Shown here: piece by piece, positions 1 to 11,256 of the stretch
Layout of the letters: each line of letters begins with the position of its first letter
Position numbering within the stretch: position 1 is the stretch's first letter
NCBI GenBank assembly: GCA_004194705.1
Contig: SADC01000400.1
Location: forward strand, 1-64,000
Length of the DNA: 64,000 bases
From: Ditylenchus dipsaci
Lineage: Eukaryota > Nematoda > Chromadorea > Rhabditida > Anguinidae
Direction: 5' to 3'
Notes under the pieces: model-generated
Seen by the model: the letters and a program-made list of their open reading frames with translations, nothing else
Databases searched by the model: none
Told to the model about the DNA's origin: nothing
Made by a program: the position numbers and the translations under genes

Positions 1-128
1 GACTCTGAAAAATGGGTGTTTTTTCGGAAAAGTCAGAAAGTCAGAAAAAAAGTTTATGGAATTTTTTTAGCACTTTTACCTGAGTTCGGTTCAATCAGGT
101 TAATTTAGCCAAAAGTTTTGACTAAATT

Positions 129-329
129 TTTAAAGACCATAGCCGTCGCGACAACGAGAATTTCCAATGTTTGAATTTCGCGCAGGACAGTTCTCTTCGT
201 CTTCATTGTACTCTTTTAGTCATTCGAAGCAAGTCAAAAGAGTACAGTGCGAGACGAAAGAGAATTGTCCCGCGCGAATTCAAACATTTGAAATTTTCGT
301 CGTTGTCGCGACGACTATGGTCCTTTAAA
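129..329. repeat. Fold-back element, about 200 bp
   Basis: Two arms of about 85 bp are reverse complements. The left end reads TAAAGACCATAGCCGTCGCG and the right end is its inverse, closing with CCTTTAAAA. The loop is only a few tens of bases. The ends resemble those of the AAAGGGCCATTGCCGTC elements near 28.3, 40.4 and 62.6 kb, so they may be distant relatives. The open frame inside is a by-product of the palindrome. No transposase is present, so any mobility would be non-autonomous. Confidence 0.7.
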
Positions 330-607
330 AAGTCAAAAGTCAGAAATAAAAAACGTTTAAATTGAGCGTCTATATTTGTTCGGTTTCAAGCGATTGTAAC
401 CGGAACTTGTTTACTTGGGGGCCCTTTTTGGTCAACTATGAAGTGTTTAGACGCTTCTAAGTAACTTTTATATGCTAAACCCGATAAAAAGTGTTTCCAA
501 ACAATTCCGCACTAAAAAATAGGTTTTCAAAAAAATTTGGTTACCATAAGTTGACCGATTGCCTTGGTCCCCCAAGCTAAAATATCGGGTATTAAGGTAT
601 CCTACCG

Positions 608-720
608 CGTTTTGTCACTGGAGCTTGGCAAAAAGTCTCAATGTATTTCGATCAAGAGTCTTGCTCGAATTATGTCTAAGGTAAGTGAGTGCGCGCATCT
701 CTAACAACCAAGCCCCTGCG
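608..720 (-). repeat. Interspersed repeat X (GCGCGCAC family), inverse copy
   Basis: This stretch contains, in reverse orientation, the words GAGATGCGCGCACTCACTTA and CCTTAGACATAATTC followed by CTTGATC and ATGCAT. The same order recurs near 7.93, 32.88 and 46.82 kb, with a shorter inverse match near 7.65 kb. It has no coding potential and I do not recognise the family. Confidence 0.55.
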
Positions 721-1799
721 CCCCAAATGTAACCGAAGCTCAAAATGTACTCTCAAAATGTAAAGAACATAAACAGTATGTATACCTATTTGGTCCTTCA
801 ACTTTTAATTTCGAAAAAATTCGTGATGTTGATCTAGATAATGATCTTCACATCCGTACATACTTATTTGGTTAGCGTGTTACTGTCCTACACAGATACT
901 TTGACACGTGCCTGTGCTTTTTATTACTCTCGACAGATGCTTCGCCATCAAATTTCCACTGAAATACAATAACAGGAGAGGACTTGCTGTTAGAACCAGT
1001 TTGCTCAGTCATTTTTTTGGTTTACTTATTTGCTTTTTCATTTCCTTGCTGGAATTACCGTAGATGTATCCATCAGGTAGGCCGAAATTTCATTTATGGC
1101 CTATATCTAACTAAAATTTTATTAGATCCTCTGTGCATACAAGTATCCTGCTTACTAGTAAAAAACTACTCAAATATCATTTTCACATAAAATTATCAGT
1201 TAATGCGCTCAATATAGTATGTACTTGCTACTTTTTTTCTTCTGCGAAAACAACAGCTATCTAATATTGTAAGTTGAAATAGAACTTGCCCTTGTTTAAA
1301 GGAGGGGAAAAGATCCTTAGGTGTTGAAAATTCGGTCTCGAGACCGAGATCTCGGTTTGTGTTTTATGCCCCAAAATGGTGCGCAGATTCGATTCTACCT
1401 GTGGCACGCTATTTAATTTGGCTTGTTTGACCAATTATCGGGATAATTGACTTTTTTGAGCGCCAGATTCGGAATAAGTGACTCCAATTCCCCTAAAACT
1501 GGACAAGAAGCGCTAATAACTAGTGTGCCACCAGTGGGGTCGAACCTGCGCACCATTGTAGGCCGAAAAACACAAATCCTCATCCAGGCCGAATTTTCAA
1601 ACCTAAATGGCTTTCCCCCTCCTTTAATTGAAGTCTTATTTCACTTATCAGAAAAACGTTCGCGAAAATAACAGCCTCTACAGAAATCTACTTAGTACTA
1701 TACCCACATTATTCAATTCTCTATTAAAACTGGTAAGTTTTCATTATTTAACAACAGAGAAATGGGAAAGGCGAAGAGACGAGAATCAGAAAACGCGTA
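721..1799. other. Intergenic, no gene seen
   Basis: No frame with recognisable protein similarity was found on either strand. Around 1,520-1,560 the minus strand has a tRNA B-box-like word, GGTTCGACCCC, preceded by GCGCA. No cloverleaf could be drawn. It may be a remnant of a tRNA-derived repeat. Confidence 0.4.
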
Positions 1800-2030
1800 C
1801 CGTATTTCCTCTTAATATTAACCACCCCCTAAATTCAAAAAAGTGTTTGTGGCGTTGTGTTTTTGACCCACTTTCGATCACTTCTCCCAAGCAAGTTACC
1901 ACTCCTTCTGTAGCTCATCTCACTGGCTACAAAATGGTCATAACTTGCCTGAGAGAAGTGACGAAAATTTCGAAAACGCAATGCAAGAACACGATTTGAA
2001 TCAAAGGGGTGGTATATTAAGGAAATACGT
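1800..2030. repeat. CCGTATTTTCTC-type element, fully palindromic form
   Basis: The ends are CCGTATTTCCTCTTAATA and its inverse, with TA on the left. The two halves are near-complete inverse copies: AAGTTACCACTC on the left answers a degenerate inverse copy on the right. The same palindromic form occurs at 30.72 and 44.64 kb. A 123-codon open frame across it is an accident of the fold-back. Confidence 0.65.
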
Positions 2031-3677
2031 TAAATGTCTACATCTGATCGAAAAATGTATTTTTTAAACGGTGGTAAAACATTTACAAGAGCAGTTTTGA
2101 AATTTCGGGGCGTCAACGTTTGTTTTTTTGTGCTGTTTTTTTAATTTGCGCCTTTTTTCGCTGATACTGAGCAATCCAGCGCCAAAATTTATACCTTGTT
2201 GCACCTCCTGTTTTTCTAAGGTTATCATTTAACCAGCTCTATATAGTATTTGGCCGAGGAGTGGGGGGGGCATGTCACGCTTTTTCTGAAGCTATGTATA
2301 TATATAACTCAATTTTCAGCCATTTCTCGCGCACTTATGTCTCATTTATTTTCGGAACAGTCAAGTACAACATCTCAGCTTTTTTTAAGTATACGCACGT
2401 ATAATTGAGCTTGCTTTAAAAAAGTTTTCTTGCCCCCAAATTGGAGGAGGTGGATTTCAGCCTGGATTTAGGGCGGATTTTTTGTTCAAGGTACATCAGC
2501 CACCCAGTGTTTACGCGCGACTGCCTGCAGGGTACGTTGGGTTTTTTTTAGTTGCATGACAATGACTTATTACCGTCTGTAGGCGCCTGGTAGACCTCGT
2601 AATCACAATATCCCCACAATGGGCAGCAGAACCGGAACATATCAAAAAAACAAAGAGACCAAGGTATATTTTAGCACCAGATTTTTCGCTGAAGTTTTCG
2701 TTGTTTTTATGACACTTTTTCTTGACCCATATTCTTGCTCTCTCCTCCGAAGATAGGAATAGAAAGGTTTGGACCCTAGGCGAATACGAACTTGAAGCGT
2801 GATTGACTATATTGAGGTTCGACTGCAGACACATTTTAATTTATTTTCTGGCGCAATGCGATATAAACCACCTCCTCCCTCCTAGAAATTGCTGGCTCTC
2901 ATAAGACAACCACCACCATGCCCTCTCTCTCTCTCTAATGTGGTAGCTTAGACTCAAGGGCTGGCCATTACCAACAATTTTTTCAAAAATGTGGTTTTAG
3001 GTACCCTCCGAAAATAAAAATAGCGGACGGGGCTGGTGTATATGACATTAGCTTTTTGAGAGAGGGGCTATATTGCAGTGAGCGTCAATTTCTTAAAAAT
3101 GAAAATAAAACTAAATCAGCACTTTTCGAGCTATTTTAATATAGACGTTTTTGAGCCCTGATTGAAAACAGGAAAAACGACAAAATTACATAAACGAGAA
3201 AAATTTTAAAACGAATATTATTTTGAGGAATCTGATAGCTCGAGCTGGGAACGGGAACGGAATTATACTCGTAGCCGGGTTCCGTTCCGCGGCTAGCACT
3301 AATGTTGAATATTACCATTACATAATATTTTGACTTTAATTATCAATTCAACATATAGAATATGAAATCACTCATTAGTTGATTGAAATTCACGCACTTT
3401 CTAGTTTTGTATGATCTGTTCAGCATGGGACAAACTGAGCGTTATGGAAAAAGGATTCTGCTTTTCACAAAGTCCGCTGCGACGTTACAAATACAAGGCG
3501 AGCTAAAAAAATTTAATTTAAAAAAGACGGCGAACTATTTTTGTTATCTATTACTCACTTTTTACTATATTGTGCACAGGTATTATTAGGATCAGTACCC
3601 TGGCACTCATGTTGTTGTTGAATCTTAGGTTGTTGAGCATTTGAGCTAAAGCAAACTTTAATAATTTGAACAATGTT
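2031..3677. other. Intergenic, no gene seen
   Basis: Short open frames exist, for example on the minus strand at 2,511-2,834, but none resembles a known family or shows convincing splice structure. There is a CT microsatellite near 2,920. I see no RNA gene. Confidence 0.4.
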
Positions 3678-4345
3678 AACGGGTGAACCAAAAGTTCGGA
3701 GTGGATTTCAAAGCCTTATCTTTCATCAATGTGGTATCATATCTCTTTCTCTTAAAACTATTTGTAGTACCTCGCATCTCTTCTTTCAAATGGCATATTT
3801 AACTTAGCTTCATTATTTTGATAAGTCACCATTCAGCTCCAAACACTTGTGAGGTCATTTTAGGAAACTAACAAGCGTTTCATCCTTTCAGTGATCAAAT
3901 GTTAATTGAATTTTAAGCATCACGAATACAGTCCACTCTCGATATAAGCACACCCCCTCAAGTTCGTTCCCGGCTAGGGTCCGACACTTTTTTAACCCGA
4001 TTTTCGAAGTCTTTTGCCAAACCTGATTCGTCAGTCGGATCAGAAAAATCGTACAGATTCTGATTCCACCAATCAGTTCTCGAAATAGCCACAAGTTTGC
4101 CGAAAAGACCCGCGGCTCTCGATATAAGCACACCTTTTTTAAAAAGCCTGTAAACTTTTTAAAATGACCTCACAAGTGTTTGGAGCTGAATGGTGACTTA
4201 TCCAAAATAATGAAGCTAAGTTCAATATGCCATTTGAAAGAGGAGATGTAGGGCTACGAAATAGTATTAAAAAAAAAGTAAATGATCGCAACATTGATAA
4301 AAGATAAAGCTTTGAAAATCCGCTCCGAACTTTGGTTCACCGTTA
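3678..4345. repeat. Fold-back element with long arms
   Basis: Arms of about 190 bp are inverse copies: AACGGGTGAACC starts the left arm and GGTTCACCGTTATTG ends the right. The inner parts of the arms (GACCTCACAAGTGTTTGGAG and its inverse) match almost perfectly, while the outer parts have drifted. The loop between the arms is occupied by a second, separate element at 3,929-4,136. Confidence 0.65.
3929..4136. repeat. Pogo/Tigger-like short element nested in a fold-back
   Basis: The element starts CAGTCCACTCTCGATATAAG and repeats CTCTCGATATAAGCACACC at its right side. It resembles other elements here that begin CAGTC..CTCG followed by a copy-specific word; here the word is ATAAGCACACC. It sits in the loop of the 3,678-4,345 element. 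The pogo-like assignment rests on end sequence only, because no transposase is present. Confidence 0.45.
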
Positions 4346-5280
4346 TTGATGTTTTAAAGCAATACTTTTTACACCTGACTTTAGAAAATTGAAAATTGGA
4401 AGAAAAAACTTTTTAACAGCCACATGAAAAGTATAGGGTATTCAAATTTTTTTTCAAACCAAAAAAAATATTTTCACTAAAGAAAATCGATGACCCAATA
4501 TTTGATAGCTGAGATGTCCCATTATTATACGCACATACTTTAACCTATGTGTTCATTTTCGGATGTTAAATCATCAAAAGAAAATTAGATGACTTTAAAA
4601 AGGATTTTCGTGCAAAAAAACATTTTCGAGACTCAAAGATTAAAAATTTGATAGATTACTAAGCACCGTAATAAAATTTTAGCTTGAAAAAAAACTGTGA
4701 AAAATTGAATAAATAACTTGAATTTGATGATTTTTTCCAGGATTTTTTTTTTTCAAAGGCCATATCTCAACGACATCAGCCCAAGCGCCCTCCCCCTTCA
4801 AGTAATTTTTTCTAAGCTAACTTTTTTTTCTTTTTCCACCTATTTCACACCTTTTGCACTGACAATACCAAGGGTATTTGCCGATTTGAGGCCAAAGAGC
4901 AGCCCACTCCACATTGCAATAGATTGGGCATAAAATCAAGGCGACCGAAAAAGGTAAGCTTAAAGAAAAAATACTCTTTGGAGGGGCGGGCACTTGGGCT
5001 TTTACATATCTCAACATTTGTTGATTCAAAATAAGTTCTGTAATATGTCTTTTGTAGCTCTTGACTTCCGCTACACGAAGTGCTAAGACTTTATGGCAGC
5101 GCTAAAAAATTTTAAGCCTTTTATGTTTAAGTCATGGAAACGCTTTTTAACCTGCCAAAGTCGACTAATTCATTTGATTTTTTACACCTAAAAATGAAAG
5201 CACTAGAACTGTTTGTGAATTTAACAAATAGGGAAATCGCAGTTATCTAATGGTGGGTCGCAGACTTTTTTTTGGTAGTA
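4346..5280. other. Intergenic, no gene seen
   Basis: Low-complexity AT-rich DNA with homopolymer runs. No convincing coding frame, RNA gene or element boundary was found. Confidence 0.4.
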
Positions 5281-5530
5281 CCGTATTTACTCTAATAGTG
5301 GCACCGGGGTCACTAATTTTCAACCTACCGAAATCGGAAGATTTCGAGGTCGATCTCGAGATTTTTTGGTGCCCAACAAAAATAAAAAAATAGGTATCGG
5401 TAGAGCTCGTGGGAGTTAAGGAAATGCGATAAACAGCTTTTCAAAATATTGACTCTGCTTAGAAATACAAGCCCTCAAAGTTGAGGTGGGTCACTATTAG
5501 AGGGGGGGGCTACTATTAGGGTAAATACGG
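5281..5530 (+). repeat. CCGTATTTTCTC-type element (asymmetric form)
   Basis: The ends are CCGTATTTACTCTAATAG and its inverse, and both sides are flanked by TA (5,279-5,280 and 5,531-5,532), as expected for Tc1/mariner-type transposition. The interior carries the family words GGTGCCCAACAAAAAT and GAGCTCGTGGGAGTTAAG. The copy-specific word is GTGACC/GGTCAC: it lies inside the left end as GTGGCACCGGGGTCAC and returns as GGTCACTATTAGAGG near the right end. Confidence 0.7.
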
Positions 5531-6893
5531 TAAATTTAAAAATTGATTTCTCGTTTGAAAAGGTAAAAAAGGCTTGAACACCCTGTAGATTTTTTCTCTC
5601 AAAAAAATTCCAAAATTTCACTAAAAAACGGTGACATGAATGATCCTTTAACTTATGTTAAAACCCAATACAGAGATAAATTCAGCTATACACAATTTTA
5701 TTTCACAAGTTTTAAACATATCCAAATTTACCCAAAAACAGAAAGCGACGATCAAGAGAATGACGATCATTTTGTTTAGAATAGCCATTTGAAAAAAATA
5801 CTAGGATGATATTAAATTGGTTGTAAAGGAGAGTATTATGATCTTACTCTGTCCATTGAGCTCTTTTATATGCTTCGCTTTGCGGCATTTCATTGAGATT
5901 AATTGATTTGTATGAAAACCTCCGAACAAATATTGCCTATATTATGCAAACCCAAAAGTTCTTTCGAAGTGAAACAAAAAGTGCGACTTCTGTCTAGACA
6001 AACTGAGGCTGTAAAGAGCGCATGCAAAATTATATTTTGTCTGCACTTTTATTAAATCCAGCAACTAAAATAACTGTATGATATAATCTTGCATATTTAC
6101 CGTATTTTCTCTAATAGCTCGACACCTCTTTCGGCACTGTTAGAACAGGCTTGAACAGGCAACAAAAAAGCAGCAAAAGGGCAACAAAAAAGTAATACGA
6201 ACATGTTTGAGTCAGTCTTATCAACGCTGGCCTACCCTTGCTTAGCCAAAAACTCAAATTTTTGTCAAAAAACACAAAAATGACTCTTAAAGGGCAGGCC
6301 TAAGCTAATAAGAGGTGAAGCCGGTAATTCAAAATTTTCAACTTGGTTTCTAGCAAAACAAGCCCTAAAATTATTAGTGTTATTAGTGTGGGCATGCCCC
6401 TTTAAAGTACCCTGAAACGACCATCTTCCTTGGAAAAGTTGAAGGCAAAGTTTTTTTGGTAAACGTAAAATTTTTTTTCAGTACAATACGTAAATTTGGT
6501 CACTTTTCGAAAATTAGGGGTGGGGCAAATAAGAACTACAACCAACAATTATTATATTTCTTGTTTTTCTGGTGACTGGAGTGAGCGTAGTGAAATACAT
6601 TGGCCAATTTACACTAACTCTATGGTTGGTGGAAGTAGCTGTCACTAGCATAATATTCTTACGGATTTTTCGCAGAAAAGATGTCATTCAAAAAAGAACT
6701 GTGATTTTGAAAGTAAGCAGAGGAACAAGCTGATTTTTTATAGTTATTATTGAAGTGATTTTAAAATGTGATGATTTGTTTGACTTGAATAAAAATGACT
6801 GGAATTATTTCACCTAGTACAATACTACTTTTCACCAGTAAATTATTTCTTTTCACCCGTAAATTTAAATTTCAAACAAAATACTTATTTCTA
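5531..6893. other. Intergenic, no gene seen
   Basis: No gene is recognisable. Near 6,099 there is a lone left end of the CCGTATTTTCTCTAATAG family followed by its word GCTCGACACC. No matching right end was found, so this is a broken copy. Confidence 0.4.
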
Positions 6894-7191
6894 CAGTCAA
6901 ACCTCGGTAATCCGCCACCCCAAAAAGTTCGTTCCCGCCTAGGGTCAGGCATTTTTATAAAAGATGTCTAGATGTTTTTATTTTATTTGATTTTTCGTAC
7001 GAGGTTTTGCTTTTTAGAGAATTTTTTTTCATAATTTTGAAAAACAATCAGCAAAATCGGAATCCTCACGATATTTGCGACCAAACTGTCGAAACAGATC
7101 TAGCAAAAATGTTCAGAAATCGGGGTAAAAAAAGTGTCGGACAGTAGGCGGGACGAACTTTTTGGGGTGGCGGATTATCAAGCTTTTACTG
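6894..7191. repeat. Pogo/Tigger-like short element
   Basis: The left end is CAGTCAAACCTCGGTAATCC and the right end is the inverse, GGATTATCAAGCTTTTACTG. Both sides are flanked by TA. The copy-specific word is AATCCGCCACCCC, present inverted as GGGGTGGCGGATT inside the right end. AGTTCGTCCCGCC-like words also occur in both arms. This is a non-autonomous element of about 300 bp. Confidence 0.65.
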
Positions 7192-7710
7192 TACCAGCAA
7201 ATTACTCATTTCTACCAGTAAATTTTGGTGTTTGTGCAGCTTAAAGAAGGGTGTGAAAGCTTTTAAAGAGATAGTCTCGACACTAAAGGATTAATCCGCT
7301 ACACTATAGAATCCCCCCCCCCAGCTAGCGAAAAATTTAATTTTCATGAAGGGGAAAGGACCCGTCCCATTTTGATTCTCGTGCTCTGAATAGGCACGGA
7401 AACACTTTGGTTTCCGAAAAATCGAAAAAAAAATTTTCGATTTTTGCTGGTCCCCAAGGTAAAAAATTTAAGAAAGTTCAAAAAAAAATATTTTTTTTGA
7501 ATTCCGCCAAAACATTTTTTAAGGATTTAGGTCTGTATTGGAGGGGAAGGGACAAAAGAGGGCCACTAATCACACAGAGCCCACTAACAAGAAGATGTTG
7601 GACATAGTTTTGAATACTGTGGCTACCGCATAAATAAACTCTGTATGCATCCTTTTCATGCATCCAGAGTCACTTTCGAGTGATTTGTGTCTAAGGTATG
7701 TGGCTGTGCG

Positions 7711-7863
7711 TAGGGTTGTACAATGGGATATTCCCGGGAATATTTCCGGGAATATTCCCGGGAATATTGGAATATTCCGGGTTTACCGATATTTCCTCTA
7801 TATTTGGAATATTCCGGGAATATTCCCGGTTTTCTATATATTCGGGAAATTTCTACAACTCTA
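7711..7863. repeat. hAT-like short element (TAGGGTTGT ends)
   Basis: It begins TAGGGTTGTACAATGGGATA and ends with ACAACTCTA. The flanks GCTGTGCG and GATGTGCG agree at 7 of 8 bases, consistent with the 8-bp target duplication of hAT transposons. The interior is a string of the palindromic word ATTCCCGGGAATATT. Other elements with TAGGGTTGT ends, at 29.72/41.83 and 58.89 kb, have different interiors. Confidence 0.55.
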
Positions 7864-7924
7864 GATGTGCGCATCTCAACTCCAAGCCCCCAAACCCCTG
7901 CGTCCCCAAAGGGGGCTTGGGGGC

Positions 7925-8045
7925 TTGAGAGTTAGAAATGCGCGCACTCACCTACCTTAGACATGATTCCGAGAAGTACTCTTGATCAAAAAATGCATAT
8001 AGAGTCTCTTTTGCCACGGCCCAGTTGAAAAACATGGCAGGACAT
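7925..8045 (+). repeat. Interspersed repeat X (GCGCGCAC family)
   Basis: The sequence runs AATGCGCGCACTCACCTACC, then TTAGACATGATTCC, then CTCTTGATC and ATGCATATAGAG. It matches the copies near 32.88 and 46.82 kb in the same order, and the 608-720 copy in reverse. It lies in the loop of the 7,240-9,060 inverted repeat. Confidence 0.5.
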
Positions 8046-8671
8046 TCGAAATAGTCCAGAATTCACTTTTTATAATTTTGCCATGAAAGTGGCCCCTTTA
8101 TTCCCTTCCCTCCCAATACAGCCCTAATTCCCTTTAAAAATGTTTGGCGGAATTCAAAAAAATATTTTTTTGAATTTCTTAAATTTTTTACCTTGGGAGA
8201 CCAAGGCCAATCGAAAAAAAAAATTTTCGATTTTTTCGGAAACCAAAGTGTTTCCGTGCCCATTCAGAGCACGAGAATCAAAATGGGACGGGTCCTTTCC
8301 CTTCAGAAAAAGTAAATTTTTCGCTAGCTGGGGGATTCTATAGTGTAGCCGATTAATCCAAGTTTTTGTGTTTTTAAATGTGGTTTCTAAGCCATATTTT
8401 CTCGACAACTCAGTGTTAGATATAAGACAAACTTGTGCAGAATTAAAAGGTGGATTGGTATGATCATTATCAGAATCACTAAATTCCTTCAAAAAATGCC
8501 TTAAAAATCGAAATCCGAAAGAAGACCAATCAACCTTTTTGGGTGGCTTTCTCCCTTTTCTGTTATCGTTTTCAGAGCATTTTTGAAGGAATTCGGCATT
8601 CTGAAATTCCTTCAAAAAATCCCTTAAAAATCCCTTATTGACGATTCTAATCCAACTTTTAATTCTGCATA

Positions 8672-8929
8672 CCGTATTACTGTATTAAGTCCCCATGGGG
8701 AGTTATTTTTCAACCTCTAAAAAATCGAATTTTATGGTCGATTTTGAGATTTTTGGGTGCTCAACCAAAATCTGAAAAGTGTAATCAGGTAAACTCGTGG
8801 CAACTAAGAAAACGCAAAAAAACAGATTTGCGAAATGTTCGCTCTAGGCTGAGATATAAGGTCCGTAGGGTGGGACTTATCAGAGGTGATGAGTTATTAG
8901 AGGGTGGGGAGTTAATACAGTAAATACGG
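8672..8929 (+). repeat. CCGTATTTTCTC-type element in a recognisable target
   Basis: The ends CCGTATTACTGTATTAAG and its inverse are flanked by TA on both sides. The DNA around it is one arm of another inverted repeat: the opposite arm near 8,420-8,450 reads ACAAACTTGTGCAGAATTAA without interruption, while here the inverse is split as TTAATTCTGCA, element, AGTTTGTCTGAGA. Removing the element nearly restores the arm, which supports insertion at TA. The copy-specific word is AAGTCCCC/GGGGAGTT. Confidence 0.7.
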
Positions 8930-9060
8930 TAAGTTTGTCTGAGATGGCAACACGGATTGTAAACAAAATATGTCTCTAAAACTAGATTTTAAAAACACAT
9001 AACTTGGATTGCTCATTTGTGTCGAGACTATCACCTTAACAGCTTTCACCCCGCTTTAAG

Positions 9061-11256
9061 TGAAATTAAAATTTTTAGACAAAAAAATACAATCAATCAT
9101 CCAGTATTCGTGTTTTTCAAATTTCAAAAATTTTTAACAGAGAGCAATAGACTCAGACCCATTCTCAGCATTTGATAAATAAAAAATTGAGATTTTTCTT
9201 TTTGCTAAATATATATGGTTGGCGGCAATTAGAGGGAGGGGTGGCAATTAGAAGGGGATCGCTTATTTTTCGATCATAAATTTGAAGTAATTTACCACTC
9301 CAACAATGAAAGTTTTTATCCTATTTTCAAATTTTTTATTATTTTCGGGCAGAATTTTCAGGCCAATTGTTTGTCCAGGGCAGCCAATTAAAGGCAGGGG
9401 AACTTATATACGCATCGAGTAGTTCACAGGTCGACTACCAGCGGCTGCACAACCATGTATGTAATTTTCTTTTATAACAATTTCGTGTAAAAATCATCCT
9501 CGGGCTTTTGACTATCCGACAAGACATCATCACGCAGGGTTTCAACACCTAGTGTAGCTTATTCGTAGACTAACTAAATAGGCTGGAGCTCCGATAATCG
9601 ATGACTTTGAGGGTTTTCTTCTACTGCTTTGATTGATATTTCTGCATTTTTCGACAAGTCACACGTTCATACACAGTAATAAAGCCAAGATCATGAGATT
9701 TCATTAGAGCTATCATACAAGGTAGAAGGTAATATTTTGTTAGAGCTAATATTTAAAAACTTTTACTGATGTCCAATATAATTTTAATACCAGCTAGTCA
9801 TGTGCATGAAATCTCCAAATTACAGCATTTGCTGATAATGAAGCTGAAAATGGTCGCAATTGATTGCTTGATTGATAATCCTATTGAGGATTCATCGAAT
9901 TAGACACGGTTTAGTGTTTTTTTTAATTTTAGCTCTAACTTTATACAAACTTTTTAATCTGTATGATAGCTCAAATGAAAGATGAGGATGTTAGCTACAT
10001 TTTGACACCAAACTTGTAAATAAAAAGAGAAAAAAATAAGGTCTGCAGCCAGTGGTAGTCGAACCTGTGACCTAGGGCGATGCGTATATAAAGTCTGCCC
10101 CCCCCCCTTTAAGGTAGACTTGTTGTTGTAGACTTATTGTTCACGTGAATATTTATCGATCCTGCTTACATATACCTCTTCAGCAAACAATGATCTTGGA
10201 CACATCTTCTTATTAATAACTAACCGCCAAAAAATTGTGCAAAATAAGGTTAAAAACGGTTTCGAAAAAAATAGGGGGGCAGCAATTAGAGGGGGGGGGG
10301 CGCTTATTTTTCGATCGACCTCTAGGGGGCGGCAATTAGAGGAAATACGGTAATATTGCTATATTTTTGTCTAACTATCCTTGTTTTTCAAATGATTTTC
10401 TATGAACAACATCAGAAAATTGGAATTCTATTCGTTTCAGGACTGAAAAAATGTAGATAATTTTATAGGCGTTTTTACTGTAGGCCTTTTTACTGTAGGT
10501 CTTTTGCGTAGGCGTTTTTGTGTAGGCCTTTTTGCGTAGGCCTTTTTGCGTAGGCCTTTTTACTGTAGGCGTTTTCGCGTAGGCCTTTTTACTGTAGGCG
10601 TTTTCGCGTAGGCCTTTTACTGTAGGCGTTTTTGCGTAGGCGTTTTTACTGGACACCCATACATGCCACTAATGGAAATAGCTATGTGTAGTATATAATA
10701 TATGAATTCTAGCTCGGAGTTTTTCACCATGCTTTTGGGTATTTCTGCTGGTCTCCTAATGGATGAAAAATATGGGGGTCAACTAATTATCAAAATTTTC
10801 AGTCATATGACCTATGCTTACCAACTTTTGTGCTCATACAGTTAATAGTCAAATAATTAACTGTTCGAAGGGTCAAACAGTGACAGAAAGGCCAAATGCG
10901 CTTATTTTCGATCGACCTCGAGGGGGACGGCAATTAAAGGGGGGGTGGAAATTGGAGGGGGGGCAATTAGAGGAAATACGGTATCTGACGGTGATTCTGA
11001 TGGCGCGCAATTCAAAAAGTTAATCTCTCTCAGTAAACTCCCGAAAACCAGTTTCGATGGCGTCTGGTGAATCTGGCGTAGGGTTCTAAATGATTTACTG
11101 TATTTTCTGACTGAAAATTTTGTTTACCAAAAAATCCATAGCCTATATATCATTTAAAAAAGATGGAAAGAATTTATTTAAAAAAATAATGGCAGAATTT
11201 AAGGGGGCCGAAAAATTGGATCGCTCTGTATTGTCCTTTCAAAAATCACACTTTTG
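9061..11256. other. Intergenic with fragments of short elements
   Basis: No gene is recognisable. Right-end fragments of the CCGTATTTTCTC family occur near 9,220-9,260, 10,270-10,352 and 10,895-10,982, all using the word GGCAATTAGAGG. Two inverse stretches near 9,404-9,453 and 10,041-10,092 carry CAGGTCGACTACCAGCGGC and its partner with TCGAACCTGTGACC, which resembles a tRNA T-arm. No complete tRNA could be folded by eye. Confidence 0.4.
10462..10652. repeat. Minisatellite, GTAGGCSTTTTT units
   Basis: About a dozen imperfect units of 11-15 bp alternate between GTAGGCGTTTTTGC and GTAGGCCTTTTTACT. Unit length and the GC/AC ending vary. The array makes a lysine-rich frame on the minus strand that is not a gene. 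Unit spacing is far too short and the units too variable for a CRISPR array. Confidence 0.75.

Larger units (their letters stand above)
7240..9060. repeat. Large inverted-repeat element with further elements in its loop
   Basis: The outer arms are CTTAAAGAAGGGTGTGAAAG at 7,240 and its inverse ending at 9,060; both include the word GATAGTCTCGACAC. A second, longer pair of arms of about 280 bp lies inside, from GGATTAATCCGCTACAC near 7,289 to its inverse ending near 8,359. The inner arms match over homopolymer-rich stretches, which creates long spurious frames on the minus strand. The loop holds a hAT-like element (7,711-7,863) and repeat X. A CCGTATTTTCTC-type copy sits at 8,672-8,929. Confidence 0.6.

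Noticed and set aside
2511..2834. A 107-codon minus-strand frame
   Set aside because: No similarity to a known family, no supporting splice or start context, and it lies in element-rich DNA.
8154..8615. A 153-codon open frame on the minus strand
   Set aside because: It runs through the arm of a long inverted repeat. Its end is a Lys/Phe-rich reading of homopolymers and it resembles no protein family I know.
9404..10092. tRNA genes near TCGAACCTGTGACC, and similar T-arm-like words near 1,540 and 49,690
   Set aside because: Only a B-box-like word is present. I could not find a matching acceptor stem, D arm and anticodon arm.
10462..10652. CRISPR-like array
   Set aside because: Units of 11-15 bp are imperfect, and there is no constant repeat separated by unique spacers. 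The genome is eukaryotic.
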